64,000 bases of DNA, taken from positions 2,604,001-2,668,000 of the forward strand of contig NZ_CP137761.1 of assembly GCF_033449965.1 (NCBI RefSeq). Reading direction: 5' to 3'. The position numbers and the translations under genes are program-made. The notes under the pieces were generated by a model. It saw nothing but the letters and a program-made list of their open reading frames with translations, was not told the DNA's origin and did not search any database. The stretch is from Bacillus sp. T3. Lineage in GTDB: Bacteria > Bacillota > Bacilli > Bacillales > Cytobacillaceae. Positions 27,702-35,741 of this stretch are shown in pieces (position 1 is the stretch's first letter; each line of letters begins with the position of its first letter).

Positions 27702-29087
27702 TTGCAAAAATCTGTTGATAAAATGCTTTTGGACCTGATTATTGAAACTTCGAATAATAATATTACGATTGCTGATGCCTTGGGCTACATTGTCCATTCC
27801 AACCCAATCCATTGGTCGATATATGGGATTACTCCGGAACAATATAAAGGAAAAACCGTTTATCAGCTTCAAGATGAAGGCGTGCTTACCCCTTCAATTA
27901 CTGTGATGGTGTTAAGAGAAAAAAGAAAATGGAAATCATGCAAAATACACGTACCTGGAAAAATCATCATGACAACCGGCTATCCGTTATTTGATCAAAA
28001 TGGTAAGCTCCTATTTGTTCTCAGCTATTCACAAGACCAAACAGAGATTAGTAATTTACAGGATCGGTATGAACAATTAGAACGAAAATTAAAAGGATAC
28101 CAGACTGAAGTCGAGGAGCTCCGTGGCAAAGAAGTTGGCATCCTGTACCGTAATAAGGAAATGGATCAAGTAGTCAAAACGATTCAGCGGGTCGCCGAAA
28201 CGGACGCGACAGTGTTGCTATTAGGGGAATCTGGGGTTGGTAAAAGTATGTTCGCTCGCCAGCTTCACAACCAAAGCGGGCGTCATAAAGAACCGTTTAT
28301 TGAAGTCAACTGTAGCACCATTCCTGAAACGTTGTTCGAATCAGAAATGTTTGGTTATGAAACAGGAACTTTTACTGGTGCCCAAAGGCAAGGAAAACAA
28401 GGGCTCATTGAGCAAGCGCACAATGGAACACTTTTTTTGGATGAAATAGGTGAACTCCCGTTAGCCATGCAGGTTAAACTTTTAAAGGTACTGCAGGAAA
28501 AGAAGTTTATGAGACTTGGTGGCAATCGCGAACGCCATGTTGATTTTCGCCTTGTTACAGCAACCAATCAAAATTTAGAGGAAATGGTCCAAACAGGTAC
28601 CTTCCGACTAGATTTATATTACCGTCTGAACGTGATTCCGCTCCAAATCCCACCGTTACGGGAGCGAAAAGAGGACATAACCTTCTTAATAAATCACTAT
28701 CTCGAACTAATAAATAACAAATACGGAACGAGGAAACGTCTCCATGCCTCCACCTATGAAATACTCATTCAATATAGTTGGCCAGGAAATGTCCGTGAAC
28801 TGGAAAATATTATTGAGCGACTTGTTCTAACAACTGAGGAAAATATTATTTTCCCTTCTACCCTCCCTTCTTCCATTATTGGAGACCGGGAACCTGATGG
28901 TGCCACAGGATCTGAGCTCGAACAAGTTATTGGCGATGAATTTGATTTGAAGACCGTTCTGGAAAAGGTTGAGAAACTTTTATTTACGAAGGCGGCTAAG
29001 CAATGTAAGTCAAGTTATGATATGGCTAAACTGCTCGGAATCAGCCAGCCCTCTGTTGTTCGGAAAATGAAGAAATATCGAGATTAA
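27702..29087 (+). CDS. Sigma-54-dependent transcriptional activator with PAS domain
   Basis: A 461-residue enhancer-binding protein. The N-terminal PAS-like sensor spans about residues 10-115, a short coiled linker follows, and the AAA+ domain has Walker A GESGVGKS near residue 176 and Walker B GTLFLDEIGE. A Fis-type HTH ends the protein (SSYDMAKLLGISQPSVVRKMKK). The sigma-54 contact loop reads GTFTGA instead of GAFTGA. TTG 27702 is chosen since AAAGGAG lies 8 nt before it. It is divergent from the aminotransferase it probably controls. Confidence 0.93.
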   Translation: MQKSVDKMLLDLIIETSNNNITIADALGYIVHSNPIHWSIYGITPEQYKGKTVYQLQDEGVLTPSITVMVLREKRKWKSCKIHVPGKIIMTTGYPLFDQNGKLLFVLSYSQDQTEISNLQDRYEQLERKLKGYQTEVEELRGKEVGILYRNKEMDQVVKTIQRVAETDATVLLLGESGVGKSMFARQLHNQSGRHKEPFIEVNCSTIPETLFESEMFGYETGTFTGAQRQGKQGLIEQAHNGTLFLDEIGELPLAMQVKLLKVLQEKKFMRLGGNRERHVDFRLVTATNQNLEEMVQTGTFRLDLYYRLNVIPLQIPPLRERKEDITFLINHYLELINNKYGTRKRLHASTYEILIQYSWPGNVRELENIIERLVLTTEENIIFPSTLPSSIIGDREPDGATGSELEQVIGDEFDLKTVLEKVEKLLFTKAAKQCKSSYDMAKLLGISQPSVVRKMKKYRD

Positions 29088-29094
29088 ATATCCG

Positions 29095-29130
29095 AAGCCT
29101 CCATGCATTTTGCAGTGGAGGCTTTTCTTG
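29095..29130 (+). terminator. Intrinsic terminator
   Basis: The 9-bp stem AAGCCTCCA/TGGAGGCTT (29095-29103 with 29116-29124) is followed by a short T-rich tract. Confidence 0.8.
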
Positions 29131-29256
29131 CGCCACTATTTACAATGTTAGATTTCCTAACATCACACTTGAATCCGCCACAATTACGGGTAAGATTAAG
29201 TCAATAGCATGATTCAAATAATTTCGACAAAATGATCAAAAGAATAGGTGAGGTAA

Positions 29257-30570
29257 ATGAATTTAAGAATGGAATTATCACAAAAACAAACACAGAATCT
29301 GACATTGACTCAAGAATTGAGCCAATCAATAAATATCCTTCAATATTCAACATTTGAGCTCGTCGATTATCTTCAGCAACAGGTTGTTGAAAATCCTGTC
29401 TTAGAGGTTAAGGAACGTTGGATTTCTATTGCTGGACTTCATCAAACTAAAAATACAGCTAATCAAAATCAGAAATTTGATCCTATCCTACACTACGCTA
29501 CCCAACAAACTTCACTTGAACAGCATTTAATGGAACAAGTTATGATGTTGCCTGACATGGATCCTACAAAAGAAAAGATGCTTTCTTTTTTAATAGGAAA
29601 TATTAATCATCTTGGATATTTAGAAATAGAACCTGCCATTGCTGCGAGAATTTTCGAGGTTTCTTTATCAGAAATGGAACAGGTTATCGGTATTCTTCAA
29701 TCACTTGACCCAATTGGAGTAGGAACTAGAAATTTACCACAATGTCTACTTCTGCAAATTAGCAAACGATGTGATGCTCATCCATTAGCTGCTCCTATCG
29801 TAAAAAATCACCTAGACGATCTAGCCTCAAAGAATTATCGAAAAATCGCAAAATCTCTAAGTGTTGACATTCATAAGGTGCAGGAGGCGGAGGATTTCAT
29901 CAAGACGCTTAACCCACGTCCATGTAGTGAATTCAATTATGAAATGACTCATTACGTGACTCCAGACATAACCGTAAAAAGACTTAACGATGACTATAAA
30001 ATCATCGTAAATGACAATTTAATACCTGAACTCAAGATTAACCAATATTATGGTTTGAATTCTAGTGAAATGGACGGCGCGAATGATTTTTTAAAGGAAA
30101 AATATCATGAAGCCATGATATTAATGAATAGCCTGACCCAAAGAAATCGTACACTTCTTAAAGTAACTCAGGTAATCGTTGCAAAACAATCTGACTTTTT
30201 TAAAATGGGGTTAAGCGGATTAAAACCAATGACATTAAAGGATATTTCAGAGCAATTAGGTTATCATGAATCAACGATTAGCCGGGCAACCAGCAATAAA
30301 TATATTCAAACACCACACGGAATCTTTTTACTACGCAGCTTGTTTACGAGTGGGCTGAACACCACCAATGGACTAGAAACAGAATCCTCTACTTGTATTA
30401 AAGAGAAAATCAGAGCATTAGTCGAAAAGGAAAATAGGTTAAAACCCTATTCCGATCAACAGCTAGTGCTACTTTTAGAAAAGTACGGAATTCTTATTTC
30501 ACGCCGAACCGTTGCAAAATACAGAGAAGAAATAGGGATCCCAGGCTCCTCAAAAAGAAAAAGATATTAA
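29257..30570 (+). CDS. rpoN: RNA polymerase sigma-54 factor
   Basis: A 437-residue sigma factor (SigL in Bacillus). Region I is the Gln/Leu-rich LSQKQTQNLTLTQELSQSINILQ. The core-binding domain follows, then the HTH (MTLKDISEQLGYHESTISRATSNK) and the RpoN box SRRTVAKYREE near residue 415. It recognises -24/-12 promoters, three of which I find in this window. It directly follows one of the two sigma-54 activators. ATG 29257 is behind GGTGAGG. Confidence 0.96.
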   Translation: MNLRMELSQKQTQNLTLTQELSQSINILQYSTFELVDYLQQQVVENPVLEVKERWISIAGLHQTKNTANQNQKFDPILHYATQQTSLEQHLMEQVMMLPDMDPTKEKMLSFLIGNINHLGYLEIEPAIAARIFEVSLSEMEQVIGILQSLDPIGVGTRNLPQCLLLQISKRCDAHPLAAPIVKNHLDDLASKNYRKIAKSLSVDIHKVQEAEDFIKTLNPRPCSEFNYEMTHYVTPDITVKRLNDDYKIIVNDNLIPELKINQYYGLNSSEMDGANDFLKEKYHEAMILMNSLTQRNRTLLKVTQVIVAKQSDFFKMGLSGLKPMTLKDISEQLGYHESTISRATSNKYIQTPHGIFLLRSLFTSGLNTTNGLETESSTCIKEKIRALVEKENRLKPYSDQQLVLLLEKYGILISRRTVAKYREEIGIPGSSKRKRY

Positions 30571-30604
30571 ACACGTCGCTTTAATAACCTCATCTCCCAA
30601 CTGA

Positions 30605-30652
30605 AACCCTGATCAACCAAGAACAGCAAACAGCTTGCGTTTTATCAGGGTT
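30605..30652 (+). terminator. Probable terminator after rpoN
   Basis: The 9-bp stem AACCCTGAT/ATCAGGGTT (30605-30613 with 30644-30652) has a long loop and is followed by a weak CCTTGCTC tract. Confidence 0.5.
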
Positions 30653-30777
30653 CCTTGCTCTATCCCCTTATATAAAACTGATACTCCCCTTCATCAGTTT
30701 CGACCTTAAGCATGCTAATTTGTTCCTTTCTGTCGAACGAATTTCTGGCAATTTGGCTTTATTTTCATCAGAATCAC

Positions 30778-30806
30778 TTGATTATGAAAGCGTTTTCAAA
30801 TATACT
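30778..30806 (+). promoter_or_regulatory. Sigma-A promoter with embedded CcpA (cre) site
   Basis: TTGATT (30778-30783) and TATACT (30801-30806) are exactly 17 bp apart. The spacer holds TGAAAGCGTTTTCA (30785-30798), a full match to the cre consensus WTGNNARCGNWWWCAW. CcpA bound there would block polymerase, so repression by preferred sugars is predicted. Confidence 0.88.
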
Positions 30807-30811
30807 AATAG

Positions 30812-31000
30812 TGGGAAGGATGACATCGGTGGTCATCAGGGTATTCAGCGTAGGTGGGGCTGATACTAATTGATTTTTTTAGGAATTGTGAGCGATTGGC
30901 TCTATTTCTTTAACTTCTAATGGGAGCGTGCATATGTAATCGCATCCCAATTAACATGAAAAGGCACCTTCCAATTAAAACTTGGTCGGTGCCTTTTTTT
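30812..31000 (+). ncRNA. Candidate CcpA-repressed small regulatory RNA, about 185-190 nt
   Basis: Transcription from the cre promoter would start near 30812-30814 and end at the strong terminator at 30959-31000. No frame of reasonable size with a ribosome site exists in between. The longest ATG frame, 17 codons from 30820, sits at the expected 5' end. The RNA can form a 5' hairpin GATGAC/GTCATC (30819-30824 with 30832-30837). A second stem near 30921-30950 pairs GGGA-GCG with CGCaTCCC. It does not match an RNA family I can name; SR1, RoxS and staphylococcal RsaI are functional comparisons only. Confidence 0.6.
30959..31000 (+). terminator. Intrinsic terminator of the candidate small RNA
   Basis: The 10-bp stem AAAAGGCACC/GGTGCCTTTT (30959-30968 with 30988-30997) runs into seven T. 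Confidence 0.88.
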
Positions 31001-31039
31001 GGGATTTTTTCACGTGAGCCTCATTCGTAAGCATCTCTA

Positions 31040-31642
31040 TTATGCTACCTTTTGTTCCATTTCTTTTTTATACTGAACGGCTGATAATAGTTTCAAGCCT
31101 CTTAACTTCCTTATTTGTTCTTCAAGCATAGCGAATGCCTCTTGTTTTTTTCCAGAATGCATTAGCTTTTCAATATCAAGATAGGAACGGTGTAGCGGAT
31201 CCTTAATGTTAGCTAGATTCTCTTCAAACGTTGTAAGATCATTATCTTTTAATGCTAACATTGCGCAATAGTATGATTTGAATTCGTTATCCATTAACTT
31301 TGGGAGATACTTTTTCGCTTCGGTAAGTTTATTTTGATTGATAAGTAGTGCCATATTAGCGAAATGTTGGAGTTGTTCATTTTTGATTGTTTTAACAGCC
31401 TTCTCAGCTTCTGCCAAATTACCACAGTACAAATGGAACAAAAATTGGTTGTGTTCGTTCTTTGATTTCTTTAGGTAGTTCATTATTTTATCGATATTTT
31501 TTTCATAGAGCGCCGGATACAATGTCATATACATGACAGCCGCGATGAAAATAATAAATACTATAAACATGATCCAAGATGGAGCATTTAGTAATCCCAT
31601 AATAAATGAAATGAAAATTAAAAGTGTAAAAAGCCAAACCAA
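31040..31642 (-). CDS. Membrane protein with TPR-like cytoplasmic domain
   Basis: About 200 residues. Two membrane helices (about residues 1-20 and 25-45 from the chosen start) precede a helical-repeat domain (CGNLAEAEKAVKTIKN, QNKLTEAKKYLPKL, SGKKQEAFAMLEEQI) of tetratricopeptide type. I prefer TTG 31642, 7 nt after AAAGGGGGG; the longer frame to 31759 lacks a site. Function unknown; such proteins commonly scaffold other proteins. Confidence 0.65.
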   Translation of the reverse strand: MVWLFTLLIFISFIMGLLNAPSWIMFIVFIIFIAAVMYMTLYPALYEKNIDKIMNYLKKSKNEHNQFLFHLYCGNLAEAEKAVKTIKNEQLQHFANMALLINQNKLTEAKKYLPKLMDNEFKSYYCAMLALKDNDLTTFEENLANIKDPLHRSYLDIEKLMHSGKKQEAFAMLEEQIRKLRGLKLLSAVQYKKEMEQKVA

Positions 31643-31849
31643 TAAAATCCCCCCTTTTATATTATAGGCACTGTTAAATTTGTCTGTTGATTTCCGCTCC
31701 AGGTGCTCCCTTTCCACTCCAATCAACAGAACGTTCACATAACATAAATTCTTTAACATAGCCTATTTATAAGTAAATCTTATTACAATTTTGTTCTTCT
31801 GGAAATATTATTTTCTAAAATTTCTATTTTTTCTGATATTTAATTTAAA

Positions 31850-31864
31850 TGATAATTATTTTCA
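31850..31864. promoter_or_regulatory. Fur box upstream of an MFS gene
   Basis: TGATAAT-T-ATTTTCA matches the 7-1-7 Fur consensus at 13 of 14 positions and lies 82 bp before the MFS start. It predicts iron-repressed expression. It shares GATAAT-N-ATTTTCA with the site at 811-825. Apart from this the 304-bp gap 31643-31946 holds no gene. Confidence 0.75.
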
Positions 31865-31946
31865 TTAATCCCCTTTCAACATAACACTTATTCAATTATT
31901 ATAGTAATATTGCTAAGTAATCGAAAAAGAATGAGAGGCACAACAC

Positions 31947-33160
31947 ATGCTGCGTAACAGAAATGTTTGGATTATATTAATAGGAGAATTTATAGCCTGG
32001 GTCGGACTTTGGCTTGGAATAATTGGGAATTTAGAGTTTATGCAAGAGAAAATACCTTCTGATTTCTTAAAATCGTTACTCCTCTGTACCTGGATTGTTA
32101 GCAGGAATTATTGTCGGTCCATATGCTGGCCGAATGACAGATCAAACAAATAAAAAAACCGTCATGCTTATAGCTGGCTTTATTCGAATGATTAGTGTCA
32201 TCTTCATGCTAATTGCTTTGGCAACCTGGGTCGATTTGGTGGATGATTGTTTTTCTCGTTTTACTGCAAATCTCAGCAGCCTTCTATTTTCCTGCGCTGC
32301 AAGCAGCGATTCCTCTCGTTGTCGCCGATAAGGACTTGATTCAAATGAACGGGATTCATATGAACGTTTCAACCTTATCGCGGATTGCCGGAACAGCTCT
32401 TGCGGGACTATTGTTAGTCATCGTACCACTGTCTATCGTCTATGTAACCTCCCTAGTGGCATATCTTGGTTTATTTATTTTGACCATGTTCTTAAATATC
32501 GAAGACCAGAATGATAAATTGCCAACTGTAAAGGAAAAAGCAACTAAAACGAGCTTTAAGGATGTCTTTCCGATCATTAAGCGCCTCCCAGTTGTCTATA
32601 TGACGCTAATTATGACACTTGTCCCATGTCTGTTTTTAGGTGGCATTAACCTTGTTATTATCAATATTAGCGAAATACAGGATAGCGCTGCGATTAAAGG
32701 CTTGATTTACACAACAGAAGGAATTGCCTTTATGATTGGGGCATTTTTTATTAAAAAAATTAGTGATAACGTTTCGGAATACGTTATTTTGTTTGGGACG
32801 GCCATTTGCATCGGAATATCACAAATGATGCTTTTCTTTGCCGAAAGCCAGGTTGTCACCTTGTTGGCGTTTGTACTGTTTGGCTTATCCGTGGGCTCTT
32901 TCTTTCCAACTGCTGCCACGATTTTTCAAACAATGGTACCAAAGGAATTTCATGGGCGGTTCTTTTCGTTTCGCAATATGCTCGATCGGGTCACCTTCCA
33001 AATCGTCTTATTGATTACTGGATTCCTGCTAGATTTAATGGGCTTACAGCTAATGAGCGTCTTATTTGGGGGCATTTCGCTCCTGATGACAGCAATCTTT
33101 TTATTAAAAACAGTGAAGCTAAGAGGCACACCTAAAGGTGAGATGAAAATAGATTCGTAA
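31947..33160 (+). pseudogene. MFS exporter (DHA3/EntS-like), two frameshifts near 32085 and 32220
   Basis: The reading frame changes twice. Residues MLRNRNVWIILIGEFIAW run to about 32085, LLAGIIVGPYAGRMTDQTNKK (A-motif) lies in a second frame to about 32220, and SIWWMIVFLVLLQISAAFYF continues in a third frame to the stop at 33160. Repaired, it is a 12-helix transporter of about 400 residues. With a Fur box upstream it is a candidate siderophore exporter, as YmfD is for bacillibactin. Sequencing error is possible. Confidence 0.82.
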
Positions 33161-33221
33161 GGCTTGGTTACAAATCCTGCGTATTGGGTTTTCAGGGTTA
33201 ATTTGCTGATTCTTGCTTCTT

Positions 33222-33315
33222 ATTAGCCGATTTCTGGGTTTTATTAGATAATTTTCTCGTTCTATTAGATGATTACCGCCTTTTATTAGAACATTCTTGT
33301 GTTCTATTAGCCGAT
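33222..33315. repeat. Five tandem 21-bp repeats (ATTAG family)
   Basis: ATTAG recurs at 33222, 33243, 33264, 33285 and 33306, exactly 21 bp apart, each preceded by TTCT or TTTT and followed by a variable 12-14 bp. A minus-strand open frame over it is a repeat artefact. It lies between convergent genes. Confidence 0.85.
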
Positions 33316-33368
33316 GATATATTTCTGTCACATTCCGAGTGATAATTGAAACCTACCTAAACAACATG

Positions 33369-33401
33369 AAAGCACAATCCCAACTATGTGGATTGTGCTT
33401 T
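33369..33401. terminator. Bidirectional terminator
   Basis: A 12-bp perfect stem AAAGCACAATCC/GGATTGTGCTTT (33369-33380 with 33390-33401) lies between the convergent MFS and PBP genes. Confidence 0.8.
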
Positions 33402-33404
33402 TGT

Positions 33405-35558
33405 TTAGTCATCCTGTTTTCCTTTGCCTTTTTCTTTGTCGTGCTTCTTCTCTTCTTTTTGTCGACCTTTTTCATACTCTTTTTCTTTTTTGTCATCCTT
33501 CGAATCTTCGTCTTCTCTATTCTTCTCATTTTCCTTTTTACGATTCTTTTCTTCTTCCTTCAAACGAGCTTGGATTTGCTTTTCTACCAGTGACAAATCA
33601 AATTTCTCTTTAGAGAATTCCGACATTGATCCTGTCATAACTTCTTTAAAAATCTTTGTCACTGTTGCTCCACTTGATCCAGACAAATAGTGATTTTCAT
33701 CCGTCTGATCATAGCCTAACCAAACTGCGCCAACAACTTCTGGAGAATAGCCGACAAACCAATGGTCCTTTGTCCCACTTGTATTGGCAAAAGGAAGCTC
33801 GGTCGTGCCGGTCTTTCCGGCTATTTCTAACCCTTGAACTTTCGCGCTCTTACCAGTACCTTCTTCGACGACCCCTTTTAGCATATAGGTCATTTTTTGG
33901 GCCACGTTCGGTTCTGTTACTTTTGTAGCTGTTTGCTTCCATTTCGCGATGACTTCGCGATCAGCATCTTCAATTTTTACAATGGAATGCGCGGCGACCA
34001 TTTCTCCGTTATTCGGGAAAGCAGAAAACGCTTGTGCCATCAATAACGGCGACACTCCCTCACTCATTCCACCTAGAGCTAAACTAGGGGTGTAGTCTTC
34101 CTCCGTTAACGATATTCCAAAGCGCTCAACGGCACTGGTCCCCGCATTCAAGCCCATTTGCTGTAACAACCATACTGGCGGTACGTTTAAGGATTTGATC
34201 AATGCTTCATACATTGTCACCTCACCGCTGAACGTCCGGTCATAATTCATAGGCCTATATCCATTAATATCTAGTGGAGAATCCTTCAGCTTATCGAAAA
34301 TTTCATATCCTTGTTCCAATGCTGGAGTATAAACAGCCAATGGCTTCATCGTAGATCCCGGCTGACGCTTCAGTTGAGTCGCATGATTAAAGCCGCGAAA
34401 AACATGCTCTCCTCTCCCGCCAACTAAAGCGTTGATTCCTCCTGTTGAAGGATTAATAAAAACAGCCCCGCTCTGCACCAATTGATCTGGTGTACTAACT
34501 GGAAACATTTCTTCGTTCTGATACACCTGCTCGGCTGAAGTTTGAATGGTTGGATTTAATTCAGTGTAAATATGAAGTCCACCTGAAAGGATCTCATTTT
34601 CTGTAAGACCATATTTTTTGATGGCTTCTTCAATAATATAATCGACGTAATGTGGATATTTTCCTTTATATTCATCATTCGCTTTTCCTTTTAGGACCAC
34701 CGTTTCTGCTTTTGCCTGTTCAACATCCTTTTGCGTAATATAGCCTTCCTTCTCCATTAAGGACAAGACTAGATTTCTTCGTTCGATCGACTTTTCCATT
34801 TTTTTAACAGGAGACAATACTGATGGTGCTTTGATTAATCCGGCCAGCATCGCAGACTCACCGATTGTCAATTCATTCGCATCTTTACCAAAATAGGTTC
34901 TGGCTGCAGTCTGAATACCCCATGCCCCTTCGCCAAAATAAATCTGGTTTAAGTATCGTTCCAGTATTTCTTCCTTTGAATAGGTTCGTTCAATTTTCTT
35001 CGTTAAAATGAGTTCTTTTATTTTCCTTGTATATGTTCGTTCATGCGTTAAAAAAGCGTTTTTTGCAAGCTGCTGTGTGATGGTGCTGCCTCCTGCGACA
35101 ACTTCACCACTTATCATGTTCTGAGTCAAAGCACGTACAATGCCGAGATAATTAACTCCATTATGCTTATAAAACTGCTGATCCTCTGTTGCCACGACAG
35201 CATAAATCATATGTTTTGGTATTTGATTAATATTAATACCTTCTATGTTCGAAGAGGCAATTTTACTCGCAATACGACCATTTTTATCATAAATAATGGT
35301 GGGCTGCGGCGCTGGTTTATCTAATTTACTAACATCACTGGTCCAAATAAAAAGATTCACGACAAGTAATCCAATCATGATGATTGCCGCGCCAGCGATT
35401 AATACCTTTTTGATAGGGATTGTTCGCAAGTGCTTCCATATATTCTTTGATGATTTTCGTTGTTGCCTATTTTCCACTCTTCCCACTTTTATTTCACCCT
35501 CAAGTCTTTTCTTTAGTAAATCTTTCTTAAATGGATGAGACCCTTTAATGTTCCCCAC
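33405..35558 (-). CDS. Class A penicillin-binding protein, PbpF/PbpG-like
   Basis: Up to 717 residues. A short cytoplasmic tail and one membrane helix (about 51-71) are followed by a GT51 glycosyltransferase (ATEDQQFYKHNG, GGSTITQQLAKN). The transpeptidase has SxxK in GSTMKP, SLN and KTGTTE. It polymerises and crosslinks peptidoglycan outside the membrane. The last 50 residues are an extremely charged Lys/Glu/Asp tail, unusual for the family. GTG 35558 lacks a ribosome site; GTG 35486 behind GAGGGTG is a better-supported start. Confidence 0.93.
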   Translation of the reverse strand: MGNIKGSHPFKKDLLKKRLEGEIKVGRVENRQQRKSSKNIWKHLRTIPIKKVLIAGAAIIMIGLLVVNLFIWTSDVSKLDKPAPQPTIIYDKNGRIASKIASSNIEGININQIPKHMIYAVVATEDQQFYKHNGVNYLGIVRALTQNMISGEVVAGGSTITQQLAKNAFLTHERTYTRKIKELILTKKIERTYSKEEILERYLNQIYFGEGAWGIQTAARTYFGKDANELTIGESAMLAGLIKAPSVLSPVKKMEKSIERRNLVLSLMEKEGYITQKDVEQAKAETVVLKGKANDEYKGKYPHYVDYIIEEAIKKYGLTENEILSGGLHIYTELNPTIQTSAEQVYQNEEMFPVSTPDQLVQSGAVFINPSTGGINALVGGRGEHVFRGFNHATQLKRQPGSTMKPLAVYTPALEQGYEIFDKLKDSPLDINGYRPMNYDRTFSGEVTMYEALIKSLNVPPVWLLQQMGLNAGTSAVERFGISLTEEDYTPSLALGGMSEGVSPLLMAQAFSAFPNNGEMVAAHSIVKIEDADREVIAKWKQTATKVTEPNVAQKMTYMLKGVVEEGTGKSAKVQGLEIAGKTGTTELPFANTSGTKDHWFVGYSPEVVGAVWLGYDQTDENHYLSGSSGATVTKIFKEVMTGSMSEFSKEKFDLSLVEKQIQARLKEEEKNRKKENEKNREDEDSKDDKKEKEYEKGRQKEEKKHDKEKGKGKQDD

Positions 35559-35653
35559 ACAAAAAACATCTAACCATGATGGGTAGACGTTTAAATTGCA
35601 CTTATATTATTCTTGAATGTATTCCATTTTGTGTCCGTAAGAGTTAACTCAAT

Positions 35654-35669
35654 GTTAGGAGATCCTAAC
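35654..35669. repeat. 16-bp perfect palindrome
   Basis: GTTAGGAGATCCTAAC is fully symmetric. It lies between the UbiB-like gene terminator and the PBP start. It may be an operator of the PBP gene. Confidence 0.35.
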
Positions 35670-35685
35670 GGCGTTCAGCATAAAG

Positions 35686-35716
35686 AAAAAACTGCCCCGT
35701 TTTCTGAGCAGTTTTT
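35686..35716 (-). terminator. Intrinsic terminator of the abrB-like/ubiB operon
   Basis: The 9-bp stem AAAAACTGC/GCAGTTTTT (35686-35694 with 35708-35716) ends in T-runs on both strands. Confidence 0.75.
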
Positions 35717-35741
35717 CCGAGAATAACAATCTATAAAACTT

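Noticed and set aside
33119..33331. 70-residue minus-strand frame with LIE/LIK/LIR periodicity
   Set aside because: It is the translation of the 21-bp ATTAG repeat and overlaps the end of the MFS gene.
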